DNA of 64,000 nucleotides, taken from Falsiroseomonas selenitidurans (lineage in GTDB: Bacteria; Pseudomonadota; Alphaproteobacteria; Acetobacterales; Acetobacteraceae). Position numbers and translations under genes: made by a program. This document shows positions 39,785 to 49,907 of this stretch, in pieces. The notes below the pieces were generated by a model. The model was given only the letters and a program-made list of their open reading frames with translations, ran no database searches and was not told where the DNA came from. The stretch spans positions 103,791-167,790 of the forward strand of contig NZ_JAAVNE010000006.1 of assembly GCF_012103215.1 (NCBI RefSeq), in the 5' to 3' direction. How positions within the stretch are numbered: position 1 is the first letter of the stretch; the number at the start of each line of letters is the position of its first letter.

Positions 39785-42700
39785 ATGGCGACCATCGTCG
39801 GCACCGACAACGACGACGTGATCGTTCCGGGCTTCCAATCCACCGGCGTCAGCGGCCCGCCCACCTCGGACGCCGACACCATCTACGGCCAGCTCGGCAA
39901 CGACACCATCGATGGCTCCTCCGGCAATGATCAGCTCAACGGCGATGCCGGGGCGGACCTGCTGGTGGGCGGCGAAGGCGCCGACACCCTCTACGGGCTG
40001 GATGACGGCGATACGCTGTTCGGCGGCAATGGCGATGACAGCCTGTTCGGCATGGGCGGCGCCGATGTCATCAGCGCCGGCGCCGGCGCCGACACCGCCT
40101 TCGGCGGCCTGGAAAGCGACAGCATCGCCGGCGAGGAGGGCAATGACCGGCTGGATGGCGACGAGGGCGCGGACACGCTGGATGGCGGCGCGGGCGCCGA
40201 CACGCTGGTGGGCGGCGACCAGGCGGACCTCCTGCGCGGCGGCGACGGCATCGACCTGCTGCTGGGCGGCGAGGGTGCCGATGCGCTGGATGGCGGCGAG
40301 GACGACGACACCCTGAATGGCGGCACCGACGCCGACACCCTCTCGGGCGGCGGCGGGGCCGACCAGCTGAACGGCGAGACCGGGGTGGACTGGCTGATCG
40401 GTGGCGCCGGTGCGGATACGCTGAATGGCGGAGATGACGCGGACAGCCTGGCCGGCGGCGACGATGCCGACTGGATCTTCGGCGGCACCGGCCAGGACAG
40501 CATCGCCGGCGAGGCCGGGGCCGATACGCTGTTCGGCGGCGAGGCTGGCGACAACATCGATGGCGGCCAGGGGGATGACTACGTCTCGGGCGACGAAAGC
40601 GCCGATTTCCTGCGCGGCGGCGATGGCCGCGACACCCTGCGCGGCGGCGCGGATGTGGACACGCTGGAGGGTGGCGAGGGCGACGACAACCTGGATGGCG
40701 GCGCCAGCGCCGACATCCTGGGCGGCGGCGGCGGCAACGACACGCTGATCGGCGGCATCGATGCCGACACCCTGCTTGGCCAGGAGGGCAACGACACCAT
40801 CCTCGGCGGCGCCGGCTATGAGAGCATCGATGGCGGCGCCGGCGACGACTACATCCGCAGCGGCGCGGGGGAGGACACCCTCCTGGGCGGCGAGGGCACC
40901 GACCGCGTCGATTTCGACGGGGTGGAAGGCGGCACCGACGCCTCCGTCTTCGTGGTCGACCTGCAGTCCGGCCGCTTCGGCACCGGCGACTTCGCCACCG
41001 GCACCATCGGCGGCGTGGAGAATGTCGGCGGCACCACCTATGCCGACAGCATGCTGGGCAATGAGGCGGCGAACCAGTTCTTCGGGCTGGACGGCTTCGA
41101 CACGTTGGCGGGCCTCGGCGGCAATGACAGCCTCTATGCCGGGGCGGATGGCGCCAGCATCGCCGGCGGCGACGGCGACGACTATCTGGATGGCGGCACC
41201 GGCACCGCCACCCTGCTGGGCGGCGCGGGCAATGACCGGCTGGTGGGCGGCACCGGCGACGATGTGCTGGATGGCGGCGAGGGCCGCGACCTGTTGAGCG
41301 GCGCCGGCGGCAACGACACCATGGCCGGCGGCGCCGGCATCGACACCATCTCCTACCTCGATGCCAGCGGCGGCGTGGTGGTGGACCTGCTGGCCAGCAG
41401 CGCCAGCGGCCCGGACGGCGCCGATTCCATCACCGGCTTCGAAGCCGCCTATGGCAGCAACTTCGCCGATTCGCTGATCGCCGCGGACAGCGCCACGGAA
41501 CTGCGCGGCTTCGGCGGCGCCGACAGCTTCCGCGGGGGCGCGGAGGCCGACACGATCGACGGCGGCGACGGCGACGATGTGATGACCGGCCTGGCCGGCG
41601 ACGACCTGCTGGAAGGCGGCGCCGGGGCGGACACGCTGCTGGGCGGCCAGGGCAATGACCGGCTGACCGATTCCAACGGCAACGGCCTGCTGGAAGGCGA
41701 GGCCGGCGACGACTTCATCCAGGGCGGCTCCTTCATGCGCGGCGGCGGCGGCGCCGACACGCTGCTGGGCGGGCTGGGCGCGACGCTGGCCGGCGGTTCG
41801 GAGAACGACCAGCTGCAGGGCGGCGTCTGGCTCAACGGCGGCACCGGCGATGATTTGCTGCTGGGGGCCGATACCGGTGCCGCCTCGCTCTGGGGCGCGG
41901 ACGGCAACGACACGCTGCTGGGCGAGACCGGCAACATCCTGCTCGGCGAGGCCGGGGATGACTACCTGGAGGGCGGGCTGGACCTGTCCGGCGGCAATGG
42001 CAACGACACGCTGCGCGGCGACCCCGGTGCCATCCTGCGCGGCGAGGCCGGCAATGACGACCTTTCCGGCGGCGCCACGCTGGATGGCGGCGATGGCGAG
42101 GACCGGCTTTCCGGCGATGCCGCCGCCATCCTGCTGCAGGGCGGCGCGGGCAACGACACGCTGGACGGCCTGGCCGGGCAGCTGGAGGGCGGGCTCGGCA
42201 ATGATGTGCTGAGCGGTGGCGCCACCCTGTCGGGCGGCGAGGGCCAGGACACGCTGACCGGCGGCAGCGCGACCACCCGCCTCGATGGCGGCGCCGGGGC
42301 GGACGTGATCACCGGCGGCACCGGCTTCGCCACGCTGCTGGGCGGCCTTGGCGACGACACGCTGAGCGCCGGCGGCGCCCAGGCGCTGTATGGCGAGGAC
42401 GGCAACGACTACCTGCGCAATACCGGCGGCCAGCCCAGCCTGCTCTCCGGCGGCGATGGCGACGACCGGCTGGAGGCCGGCACCGCCGGCGACCTGCTGC
42501 AGGGCGGCGCCGGCAATGACACCGTCATCGCGGTCGGCGGCACCGGCGTGCTGGATGGCGGCACCGGCGACGACAGCATCTCCGCCCTCGGCCATGCCGG
42601 CACGCTTTCGGGCGCGGAGGGCAATGACTGGATCGAGGCCAATGGCGCCGCGCTGATCGATGGCGGCGCGGGCGCCGACACGCTGCTGGGCTCGGCCAGC

Positions 42701-43870
42701 CTGATCCTGGGCGGCGATGGCGACGACGTGGTCCAGTCCGGCGGCGGCAACGACCTGCTGTCCGGCGGCGCCGGCCGCGATTCGCTGGATGGCGCGGCGG
42801 GCGACGACACGCTGGTGGGCGGCTTCGGCGCGGACACCATGGTGGGCGGCACCGGCAACGACCTCTACTACGTCGAGGACACCTCCGACGTGGTGGTGGA
42901 ACAGCCGGGCGGCGGCACGGCAGACTACGTCAACAGCAGCGCCAGCTACACGCTGTTCGAGCAGCTCGAGATCCTGATGCTGCGCGGCAGCGCGGAAGGC
43001 GGCACCGGCATCCATGGCTATGGCAACGGCTCGGCCAACGCCATCGTCGGCAATGATCTGGGCAACCTGCTGGGCGGGCTGGCCGGCGATGACAGCCTGG
43101 CGGGCGGCGCCGGCGCCGACACGCTGCTGGGGGGCGAGGGCCAGGACCTGCTGCACGGCCAGGATGGCGACGACTTCATCCTGGGCGAGGATGGCAACGA
43201 CACGGTCGATGCCGGCTTCGGCGCCGACAGCGTGTTCGGCATGGCCGGCGACGACAGCCTGTTCGGCGGCTTCGACGACGGCGAGGACATGCTGGTGGGC
43301 GGCGAGGGCAATGACAGCCTGGACGGCCACCAGGGCTTCGACCGGATGTATGGCGGCAATGGCGATGACCTGTTCCTCGCCAGCCAGCGCATGGACTGGG
43401 TGTTCGAACAGGCCGGCGAGGGCAATGATACGGTCTTCGCCGACAGCGCCGATGGCTACTACCTGTACGAGAACATCGAGAATCTGGTGCTGGTGGGCGG
43501 CACGCCCTTCGGCGTCGGCAATGCGCTGGCCAACCGGATCACCGGCGATGGCGGCGGCAACTGGCTGCTGGGCGGCGCCGGCGACGACACCCTGCTGGGC
43601 GCGGGCGGCACGGACGTGCTGTTCGGCGAGGCCGGGCGCGACACCTTCGTGGTCAATCGTGGCGATGGCTTCGAGACGATCGGCGACTTCAACCCGAACG
43701 AGGACCTGCTGGTGCTGAACGGCTTCGGGTTCGGCTCGGTGAGCGAGGTGGTGGACCGGATGTACCAGTACGACACCGATATCGGCCTCGACCTGGGCAA
43801 TGGCGACGTGCTGCACCTCCGCGGCGTGGATTATGAGCAGTTCAACGGGGGCAATCTCAGCCTGGGGTGA
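39785..43870 (+). CDS. RTX (hemolysin-type calcium-binding repeat) protein
   Basis: 1361-aa protein composed almost entirely of GGxGxDxLx-type calcium-binding nonapeptides, starting near residue 27 (DADTIYGQLGNDTIDG) and continuing to about 1300. No enzymatic domain was recognised. The C-terminal 70 residues (RDTFVVNRGDGFETIGDFNP, then LHLRGVDYEQF) resemble the terminal region of RTX proteins secreted by type I ABC exporters; no exporter genes are in the window. Between about residues 627 and 976 alternate nonapeptides lose the GGxGxD aspartate, giving a 15-18-residue period. A less repetitive stretch lies near 370-450. Likely extracellular or surface calcium-dependent protein. Confidence 0.85.
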   Translation: MATIVGTDNDDVIVPGFQSTGVSGPPTSDADTIYGQLGNDTIDGSSGNDQLNGDAGADLLVGGEGADTLYGLDDGDTLFGGNGDDSLFGMGGADVISAGAGADTAFGGLESDSIAGEEGNDRLDGDEGADTLDGGAGADTLVGGDQADLLRGGDGIDLLLGGEGADALDGGEDDDTLNGGTDADTLSGGGGADQLNGETGVDWLIGGAGADTLNGGDDADSLAGGDDADWIFGGTGQDSIAGEAGADTLFGGEAGDNIDGGQGDDYVSGDESADFLRGGDGRDTLRGGADVDTLEGGEGDDNLDGGASADILGGGGGNDTLIGGIDADTLLGQEGNDTILGGAGYESIDGGAGDDYIRSGAGEDTLLGGEGTDRVDFDGVEGGTDASVFVVDLQSGRFGTGDFATGTIGGVENVGGTTYADSMLGNEAANQFFGLDGFDTLAGLGGNDSLYAGADGASIAGGDGDDYLDGGTGTATLLGGAGNDRLVGGTGDDVLDGGEGRDLLSGAGGNDTMAGGAGIDTISYLDASGGVVVDLLASSASGPDGADSITGFEAAYGSNFADSLIAADSATELRGFGGADSFRGGAEADTIDGGDGDDVMTGLAGDDLLEGGAGADTLLGGQGNDRLTDSNGNGLLEGEAGDDFIQGGSFMRGGGGADTLLGGLGATLAGGSENDQLQGGVWLNGGTGDDLLLGADTGAASLWGADGNDTLLGETGNILLGEAGDDYLEGGLDLSGGNGNDTLRGDPGAILRGEAGNDDLSGGATLDGGDGEDRLSGDAAAILLQGGAGNDTLDGLAGQLEGGLGNDVLSGGATLSGGEGQDTLTGGSATTRLDGGAGADVITGGTGFATLLGGLGDDTLSAGGAQALYGEDGNDYLRNTGGQPSLLSGGDGDDRLEAGTAGDLLQGGAGNDTVIAVGGTGVLDGGTGDDSISALGHAGTLSGAEGNDWIEANGAALIDGGAGADTLLGSASLILGGDGDDVVQSGGGNDLLSGGAGRDSLDGAAGDDTLVGGFGADTMVGGTGNDLYYVEDTSDVVVEQPGGGTADYVNSSASYTLFEQLEILMLRGSAEGGTGIHGYGNGSANAIVGNDLGNLLGGLAGDDSLAGGAGADTLLGGEGQDLLHGQDGDDFILGEDGNDTVDAGFGADSVFGMAGDDSLFGGFDDGEDMLVGGEGNDSLDGHQGFDRMYGGNGDDLFLASQRMDWVFEQAGEGNDTVFADSADGYYLYENIENLVLVGGTPFGVGNALANRITGDGGGNWLLGGAGDDTLLGAGGTDVLFGEAGRDTFVVNRGDGFETIGDFNPNEDLLVLNGFGFGSVSEVVDRMYQYDTDIGLDLGNGDVLHLRGVDYEQFNGGNLSLG

Positions 43871-43929
43871 GTGCTCCGGCCCTTGCGCCGGGCGCCGGCT
43901 TCACGGCCGCGGCCGGGGGCTGATGCGCC

Positions 43930-44805
43930 TCAGCGCGGCTCCACGATGCGGCAGGCGCGGGCCGTGGCGCGGGCCAGCAGCAGCATCCGCCGCGCCGCCA
44001 CCGCGCCCGAGGCAGCATCGCCAACCACGGAGGCGACCAGCGGGTTGGTGGTCACCGCCGTGACCGCCGCGTTGATCGCCACATCGGCGGCGGCCACCGC
44101 CCCGGCCTCGAACAAGGTCCGGCGCAGCAGCTTCAGCGTGCCGAGCAGCCCCGGGCGAAGCCCGTGGATCACCGCCACCTCCCGCACCAGGCGGAGGCCG
44201 CGCCAGGCGATGAACAGCCCGTCCAGCGCCGGGGAGGGCACGATGGCCGTCGCCGCCAGGGATTGCAGCGCCGCGGCGCGGCCGGCGGCCACCGCCTGGC
44301 GGTCCAACGCCGCCAGGGGGCCGGCTTCCAGCAGCGCGAGCAGCGTCGGCAGATCCGGCGCCTTGCGCAGCGCCGGCAGCATGGGCTGAGCCGCCGGCAG
44401 CCGCCCCGCCCAGTCCAGCAGCGCCGCGCGGGCGGCCGCGAAATCGCCGCGCGCCACCGCGGCCCGCCCGCGCTCCACCGTGCCGAGGCCGGCCAGTCCG
44501 CGCAATTCCCGCAGCATGGCCGCCAGGATCAGCCCGTAGCCGGCCACCGCCACGCCCAGCGTCAGCCAGCCGAGCCAGGGGGCGCGGGTGAACTGGTCCG
44601 CCACATAGCCGCCGACATCGATCGCCGAGAGCCCCAGCAGCAGCACGGCGACGCCAGCCGCCGCCAGCGCCGGGGCGGACCAGCCGCGGCGGCCGGCCGG
44701 CGGCGTCACGGCCACCGGGGCCACGGTGACATCCCAGCCGAAATCCAGCCGCGGCGCCGGGGCGTCGTCCGTCAGGATCCGCGGGCCGCGGGGGGTTTCG
44801 CTCAC
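43930..44805 (-). CDS. ycjF: YcjF/TIGR01620-family (DUF697) membrane protein
   Basis: 291-aa protein. Two membrane segments (about 47-66 and 77-97) and a C-terminal DUF697 domain that includes VREVAVIHGLRPG and LKLLRRTLFEAGAVAAADVA. It forms a conserved pair with YcjX; the roles are unknown, though both respond to envelope stress in enterobacteria. Start is GTG 44805, overlapping the ycjX TGA (GTGA). Confidence 0.82.
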   Translation of the reverse strand: MSETPRGPRILTDDAPAPRLDFGWDVTVAPVAVTPPAGRRGWSAPALAAAGVAVLLLGLSAIDVGGYVADQFTRAPWLGWLTLGVAVAGYGLILAAMLRELRGLAGLGTVERGRAAVARGDFAAARAALLDWAGRLPAAQPMLPALRKAPDLPTLLALLEAGPLAALDRQAVAAGRAAALQSLAATAIVPSPALDGLFIAWRGLRLVREVAVIHGLRPGLLGTLKLLRRTLFEAGAVAAADVAINAAVTAVTTNPLVASVVGDAASGAVAARRMLLLARATARACRIVEPR

Positions 44806-46199
44806 AACAGGTCTCCGATCACCGCGGCCAGCATCCGGTCCAGGCCCAGATGGGGCATCCCGGCCATGCCGTCACCCTTCAGCCGGGGGGGTCGGAACAC
44901 CGGCATGCGGAATTCGCCATGCTGCCAGAAATCACGGCCGGGGCGGCGGATCGGCACCTCCCCGGGGTAGATGCGGGCGCTGCGGCCGCCCTCCAGCAGC
45001 ACGCCGCGCACCGCGGCCACGTCCCGCCCCTCCACCCGCGCCACATCGTCCTGCGTGCAGCGCAGCGCGGCGATGGCATGGACCGAGGTGGTGGCGCCCC
45101 CCGCCGCCGCCGTGTCCCGCCCCACCAGATCCCGCAGCAGCCCGACCAGCGAATCGCGCGACGGCTCCGGCACATGGTCCGCCTTGGTGGCGGCGAAGCC
45201 CACATGCTGCACGCCCTGCCCGGTCAGCAGGTTCAGCCAGCCGCCGCCGCGCCGCAGCGACGCGGCGATGGCGGCCAGCGCCGCCGCGGTGTCGTCGAAG
45301 GCTTCCTCCCCGGCATGCAGCGCGCCGAGGGCATCCACCAGCACCGCCTGCCGGCGGAAGCGGCGGAAGAAGGGCTCGAAGAAGGCGCTGCGCTGGTCGG
45401 CCAAATAGGCGGCATGGCGCCGCGCCAGCAGCCGGCCGAGATCGCCGCCCGCCCCGCCGGGCAGCGGGAAGAACCACAGCAGCGGCGCCTCCCCCCGTGG
45501 CCCGGGGTTCAGCGCCCGGCCGGGTTGCAGGAAGCGGAAGCCGAGGTCGTCCCGGCAGCGCAGCAACGCCGCGCGGTACAGCCGAAACCCCTGCCGCGCC
45601 AACGCCTCGTCGTCCCGCGCCGCGGCGGGCAGGGCATCGACGAAGTCGAGGAAATCGGCCGCCGCCGCGGCCCGCCTGCCCTGGCGCAGCCGCGCCAGCG
45701 TCTCCCGCGACCAATCGGCATAGGATTGGTCCAGCATCGGCAGATCCAGCAGCCACTCGCCGGGATAATCCAGCAATTCCAGCGTGACCCGCCTTTCCCC
45801 CGCCACCCAGCCCCGCGCCTGGCCGAGCAGGGAGGCCGGGGCGAGATCCAGCGCGATCTCCAGCGTGGAGAGGTCCTCGGTACGCGCCGGCCAGCGCGGC
45901 GGGTCGGCGGCAAGCGCCTCCAGATGCGCGGCCGCGTCGAAGCGCGGTGTTGATTCCACGCCCGGCGGCACCAGCCGGGCGCCGCGCAGCCGGTGGCCGG
46001 AAGCGGCTGCCAGCGCCGGCAGGGTGTTCACCCCCGCCCCCGCCGCCAGCAGGTTCGCCACCAGGGAGGTGAGGAACACCGTCTTGCCAGCCCGGGAAAG
46101 GCCGGTGACGGCCAGCCGCACCCGCTCCCGCCCCGCCAGCGCCCGCGCCGCATCGGCCACGCCGGCCAGCGCGTCCTCCAGCGGCGTCAGGATCGCCAT
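44802..46199 (-). CDS. ycjX: YcjX-family P-loop protein (DUF463)
   Basis: 465-aa predicted nucleotide-binding protein. Walker A GLSRAGKT at 33-40 within VTGLSRAGKTVFLTSL, then LELLDYPGEWLLDLPML (a G3/DxxG-like switch). Conserved as a pair with YcjF. It lies nine bases downstream of gloA on the same strand, placing the pair at the end of the lpx operon. Confidence 0.85.
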   Translation of the reverse strand: MAILTPLEDALAGVADAARALAGRERVRLAVTGLSRAGKTVFLTSLVANLLAAGAGVNTLPALAAASGHRLRGARLVPPGVESTPRFDAAAHLEALAADPPRWPARTEDLSTLEIALDLAPASLLGQARGWVAGERRVTLELLDYPGEWLLDLPMLDQSYADWSRETLARLRQGRRAAAAADFLDFVDALPAAARDDEALARQGFRLYRAALLRCRDDLGFRFLQPGRALNPGPRGEAPLLWFFPLPGGAGGDLGRLLARRHAAYLADQRSAFFEPFFRRFRRQAVLVDALGALHAGEEAFDDTAAALAAIAASLRRGGGWLNLLTGQGVQHVGFAATKADHVPEPSRDSLVGLLRDLVGRDTAAAGGATTSVHAIAALRCTQDDVARVEGRDVAAVRGVLLEGGRSARIYPGEVPIRRPGRDFWQHGEFRMPVFRPPRLKGDGMAGMPHLGLDRMLAAVIGDLL

Positions 46200-46208
46200 G
46201 CGGCGAGG

Positions 46209-46604
46209 CTACTTCCGCTCGATCAGCTCGATCTTGTAGCCGTCCGGATCCTCGACGAAGGCGATGACCGTGGTGCCGAACTTCACCGGCCCGGGCTCGC
46301 GCGTGATCTTCGCCCCGCCGGCACGCAGCTTGTCGCAGGTGGCGTAGATGTCCGGCACGCCGACCGCCAGATGGCCGAAGGCGGTGCCCATCTCATACTG
46401 CTCGGTGCCGTAGTTGTAGGTGAGCTCGACCGCCGCGGCACCGGTCGATTCCTCGGCATAGCCGACGAAGACCAGCGTGTACTTGCCGTCCGGCACGTCG
46501 CGCCGGCGCAGCTCCTTCATGCCCAGCAGCTTCGTGTAGAATTCCACGCTGCGTTCGAGATTGCCCACCCGGATCATGGTGTGGAGCAGCGAGCCCTGGC
46601 TCAT
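46209..46604 (-). CDS. gloA: lactoylglutathione lyase (glyoxalase I)
   Basis: 131-aa VOC-fold enzyme that isomerises the methylglyoxal-glutathione hemithioacetal to lactoylglutathione. Metal ligands visible: H8 ([10 protein letters not shown]), E60 ([10 protein letters not shown]), H78 (AFGHLAVGV) and E126 (YKIELIERK). Short, nickel-type glyoxalase I. ATG overlaps the lpxI stop (ATGA). Confidence 0.95.
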   Translation of the reverse strand: MSQGSLLHTMIRVGNLERSVEFYTKLLGMKELRRRDVPDGKYTLVFVGYAEESTGAAAVELTYNYGTEQYEMGTAFGHLAVGVPDIYATCDKLRAGGAKITREPGPVKFGTTVIAFVEDPDGYKIELIERK

Positions 46605-47467
46605 GGCGTTGTCCCTTCATCCTGCAGGATTCGGCTGGGATCGAGCGCCAGCAGGAACAGCCCCGCGGCGTCGGCATCCGATATGGTGCTTTCGCGGTCG
46701 AGAACGATGGTCCCCACATGGTTGTTCCATCGCGCCTCGATCGCCACGCCGCGCAGCCCTGCGGCGGCGGCGGCGCGGATGGTGTCCGGCCCGATCACCG
46801 GCAGGTCCACCAGGCGGCTCTGCGCCGGCTTCACCAGCTTCACCAGCACCCCGCCCGGCCCTTCGCGCGCCAGCGCCGCGCAGCGCGCGATCATGGCATC
46901 CGTGCCCTCGATCGCCTCCAGCGCCAGCACCAGCCCCTGCTGCACGACGCAGCCCTGGCCGGCATCGGCCAGGCCGAGCTGCCGGGCCACCGCGATGCCG
47001 CGGCGGATATCCTCCATCGCCTCGGCATCGGGCTGCGCGCGGGTCGGGCAGCCGGCTTCCATCAGCAGCGCGGCGAAAATCTGCTGCGCGCCCAGGGGTT
47101 CGAATCCCTCCTCCCGCAGCACGGCGACGATGGCGGTCAGCAGCGCGTCGTCGCCGCCGAACATCGCCTTGCGGCCGACGCGCGCCAGCAGGCGAACGCC
47201 TTCCCCATCCAGGCGCAGCGAGAGGAAGGAGGGGCGGGCGACGCGGCCGGCCAGCACCACCTGGCGGGCGCCGGCGTGGCGCAGCGCGCCCAGGATCCGG
47301 CCGACGGCGCCGATCCGCACCACCTCATGCGGCCATTCCCGCCAGTTTCGCGGGTCGGCGAAGCCTTCGATCAGCACGGCGAAGACGGGGCGCCCGGAAC
47401 GGCGGGCAGCATCGGCGACCCGCAGCGGCATGATGCCGCCGCCGGCGATGAGGCCGAGCGTGTTCAA
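46601..47467 (-). CDS. lpxI: UDP-2,3-diacylglucosamine pyrophosphatase LpxI
   Basis: 288-aa LpxI (DUF1009) enzyme that hydrolyses UDP-2,3-diacylglucosamine to lipid X in lipid A synthesis; it replaces LpxH in alphaproteobacteria. [20 protein letters not shown] at the N-terminus and [20 protein letters not shown] with [20 protein letters not shown] near the C-terminus. Start is TTG 47467, whose TTGA overlaps the lpxA stop. lpxB, the usual next gene, does not follow. Confidence 0.92.
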   Translation of the reverse strand: MNTLGLIAGGGIMPLRVADAARRSGRPVFAVLIEGFADPRNWREWPHEVVRIGAVGRILGALRHAGARQVVLAGRVARPSFLSLRLDGEGVRLLARVGRKAMFGGDDALLTAIVAVLREEGFEPLGAQQIFAALLMEAGCPTRAQPDAEAMEDIRRGIAVARQLGLADAGQGCVVQQGLVLALEAIEGTDAMIARCAALAREGPGGVLVKLVKPAQSRLVDLPVIGPDTIRAAAAAGLRGVAIEARWNNHVGTIVLDRESTISDADAAGLFLLALDPSRILQDEGTTP

Positions 47468-48321
47468 GACCCCTCCCCGCCATCCTCCTCGTCCGACCAG
47501 CGGCCGAAGGGCACCAGCCCGTGCCGCCCGCGGTTGCGCGCGAAGCCCAGGATTTCCTCCACCAGTTCATTGCCGGCATAGGCGGGGAGGAGCGCCACGG
47601 CGGTCTCCTCCGGCCGGCCCTGGCGATAGAGGTCGTGCACCGCGCGGGCCACCACCACCACCTGCTCCTTGGTCAGGCCCAGGCGGCGGCGCATGCCGAT
47701 GGCGTTCAACCCGGCATGCTTGGCGCGGAAGCCCTTCACGCGGGAATAGGGCAGCACGTTGCGCTCCACCCCCGACATGCCGGCCACCATGGCCATGCGG
47801 CCGATGCGGACGAATTGCTGCACGGCGGCGCCGCCCTGGATCAGCGCGAAGTCGCCGATCTCCACATGCCCGGCCAGCATCACCTTGTTGACGATGATGA
47901 CGCCGTCGCCGATGCGGCAGTCATGCCCCACATGCGCGACGCACATCAGCAGGCAGTCGGCGCCGATGCGCGTCATGCCCTCGCCGCCGGTGCTGCCGCG
48001 GTGGATGGTGACATGCTCGCGGATCTGCGTGCGCGGGCCGATGACGACGCCGGTGGGCTCGCCCTTGTATTTCAGGTCCTGCGGCGGCAGGCCGATGGTG
48101 GCGAAGGGGAACACCTTCGCCCCGGCGCCGATCCGCACCCGGCCATCCACCACGACATGGGCCATGAGTTCCACGCCCGGCTCCAGCACCGCCTCGGCGC
48201 TGACGATGCAGCCGGGGCCGATGTGGCAGCCGGCGCCGATCTGGGCGCCCGGTGCCACATGGGCGGCGGGATGGATGAAGGCGGGCTGGCTGGCGGCGTC
48301 CACGCGGGCAGGTTCGCTCAC
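47464..48321 (-). CDS. lpxA: UDP-N-acetylglucosamine acyltransferase
   Basis: 285-aa first enzyme of lipid A synthesis, a trimeric left-handed beta-helix adding a 3-hydroxyacyl chain from ACP. Hexapeptide turns begin at [20 protein letters not shown]; the catalytic-histidine region is [15 protein letters not shown]; the C-terminal part has [18 protein letters not shown] 48321 is the start; GTGA overlaps the fabZ stop. The frame continues further upstream through fabZ, but that part is non-coding. Confidence 0.94.
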   Translation of the reverse strand: MSEPARVDAASQPAFIHPAAHVAPGAQIGAGCHIGPGCIVSAEAVLEPGVELMAHVVVDGRVRIGAGAKVFPFATIGLPPQDLKYKGEPTGVVIGPRTQIREHVTIHRGSTGGEGMTRIGADCLLMCVAHVGHDCRIGDGVIIVNKVMLAGHVEIGDFALIQGGAAVQQFVRIGRMAMVAGMSGVERNVLPYSRVKGFRAKHAGLNAIGMRRRLGLTKEQVVVVARAVHDLYRQGRPEETAVALLPAYAGNELVEEILGFARNRGRHGLVPFGRWSDEEDGGEGS

Positions 48322-48791
48322 TTGTCGAGGATCATGGCGGCGTAGCTCGCTTCCGCCACCACCTTGCCATCCACCTTGGCTTCGGCGGTGAACTTCCAGA
48401 TGTTGCCGCGCTGGCGTTCCTTGGTGACATGCACCCGCATCTGGTCGCCGGGGACCACCGGCTTGCGGAACTTCGCGTTGTCCACCGTCATGAAATAGAC
48501 CAGCTTGCCCTGGGCCGTGGGGCCAAGCGTCTCCACCACCAGCACGGCGGCGGTCTGCGCCATGCTCTCGATGATCAGCACGCCGGGGAAGACCGGGTGC
48601 TGCGGGAAATGGCCCTGGAAGAAATTCTCGTTGATCGAGACGTTCTTGATGCCGATGGCCGAGACGTTGGGGATGATGTCGACCACCCGGTCCACCAGCA
48701 GGAAGGGGAAGCGATGGGGGATCGCCTGCATGATGCGGGCGATGTCGTAGGCTTCCGCCGTGGCCGGCGTGTTCTCTGCAGTCGCGTCCAT
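48318..48791 (-). CDS. fabZ: 3-hydroxyacyl-ACP dehydratase FabZ
   Basis: 157-aa hot-dog fold enzyme of fatty-acid elongation. Catalytic [12 protein letters not shown] and [19 protein letters not shown] (His and Glu) are present. Between lpxD and lpxA, linking membrane lipid and lipid A acyl supply. Separated from lpxD by 77 bp. Confidence 0.96.
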   Translation of the reverse strand: MDATAENTPATAEAYDIARIMQAIPHRFPFLLVDRVVDIIPNVSAIGIKNVSINENFFQGHFPQHPVFPGVLIIESMAQTAAVLVVETLGPTAQGKLVYFMTVDNAKFRKPVVPGDQMRVHVTKERQRGNIWKFTAEAKVDGKVVAEASYAAMILDK

Positions 48792-48868
48792 CGTCCTGTC
48801 TTCCGCTTCCCCCGAACCGGGTGATGATGCCCAAAGGCAGCCGCCGATGCGCCTGCCATCCTGCCCCG

Positions 48869-49903
48869 TCAGCCCGCCTTTGCGGGCGGTTTCGCAGCCA
48901 GGCGGCGCAGTGCCGCGAAGGCGCGCAGCGTCTCGCGCATCGGCCAGGCCGGGGAACCGCCGACGATCTCGCCCGGCCCGACATCCGCCATGACACCGGA
49001 CTGGGCCGCGATCTGGGCCCGGTCGCCGATCTCGACATGGCCGGAAATCCCCGACTGGCCGCCCATCTGCACCCCGTTGCCGATCCGCGTGGAGCCCGCG
49101 ATGCCAACCTGCGCCACGAAGACGCAGGCCTGTCCAGCGGTCACGTTGTGGCCGATCTGCACCAGGTTGTCGAGGCGCGTGCCGGCGCCCAGCACCGTGT
49201 CGGTCTGGCTGCCGCGGTCGACGCAGGCATTAGCGCCGATCTCCACCGCATCCTCCAGCAGCACGCGGCCAAGCTGCGGCATGGTCTCGAACCGGCCTTC
49301 CGGCGTGACGGCGAAGCCGAAGCCTTCCTGGCCCACCCGCGCGCCCGGGTGCAGCACCACGAAGCGGCCGGCGATGCAGTGCGAGAGGCTGGCATGGGCG
49401 CCGATGCGGCAGCCCTCGCCCAGCACCACGCCGGCGCCGATGACGGCATGCGGGCCGATCAGGCAGCCCGCGCCGATCTCCGCCCCCGCCGCCACCACCG
49501 CATAGGGGCCGATCTCCACCCCCTCCGCCACCCGCGCGGCCGGATCGATGACCGCGGTCGGGTGGATGCCGGGGCGCGGCGCCGGCACCGGGTGCAGGGC
49601 ACGGGCGATGCGGCCGAAGCCGAGATAGGGCTGCGCGGTGACGATGGCGGGCAGACCCTCGGGCATCCGCGCCGCAAGCTCCGGCGCGATCACCACCGCC
49701 GCGGCGCGCGTCTCCGCCAGCAGCCGCAGGTAGCGCCGATTCTCCAGGAAACTCACCTCGCCCGGGCCGGCCGCCTGCAGCGGGCCGACGCCGGTGACGG
49801 GCAGCGCCGGGTCGCCGCCCTGCAGCGTGCCACCGGCCAGGGTCGCGGCCTGCCCCAGCGTCAGCGCGGACCCCGCCGGGTGGAAGCGGGGATCCGCTGC
49901 CAC
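48869..49903 (-). CDS. lpxD: UDP-3-O-acylglucosamine N-acyltransferase
   Basis: 344-aa third lipid A enzyme. The N-terminal uridine-binding domain (about 1-95, with [20 protein letters not shown]) is followed by a left-handed beta-helix with many hexapeptide turns; catalytic-histidine region [23 protein letters not shown] 49903 starts four bases after the ompH stop; the arginine-rich upstream frame lies over ompH and is rejected. Confidence 0.93.
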   Translation of the reverse strand: MAADPRFHPAGSALTLGQAATLAGGTLQGGDPALPVTGVGPLQAAGPGEVSFLENRRYLRLLAETRAAAVVIAPELAARMPEGLPAIVTAQPYLGFGRIARALHPVPAPRPGIHPTAVIDPAARVAEGVEIGPYAVVAAGAEIGAGCLIGPHAVIGAGVVLGEGCRIGAHASLSHCIAGRFVVLHPGARVGQEGFGFAVTPEGRFETMPQLGRVLLEDAVEIGANACVDRGSQTDTVLGAGTRLDNLVQIGHNVTAGQACVFVAQVGIAGSTRIGNGVQMGGQSGISGHVEIGDRAQIAAQSGVMADVGPGEIVGGSPAWPMRETLRAFAALRRLAAKPPAKAG

Positions 49904-49907
49904 CCGA

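Noticed and set aside
39773..43816. Minus-strand open frame of over 1300 codons opposite the RTX gene
   Set aside because: It mirrors the nonapeptide codon periodicity (Gly/Asp codons read backwards give repetitive Ala/Val/Gln/Pro), has no domain and no ribosome-binding site; it is a shadow of the real gene.
44726..45787. Plus-strand frame opposite ycjX
   Set aside because: Arg/Pro/Ala-rich translation typical of antisense high-GC reading; ycjX has a clear P-loop.
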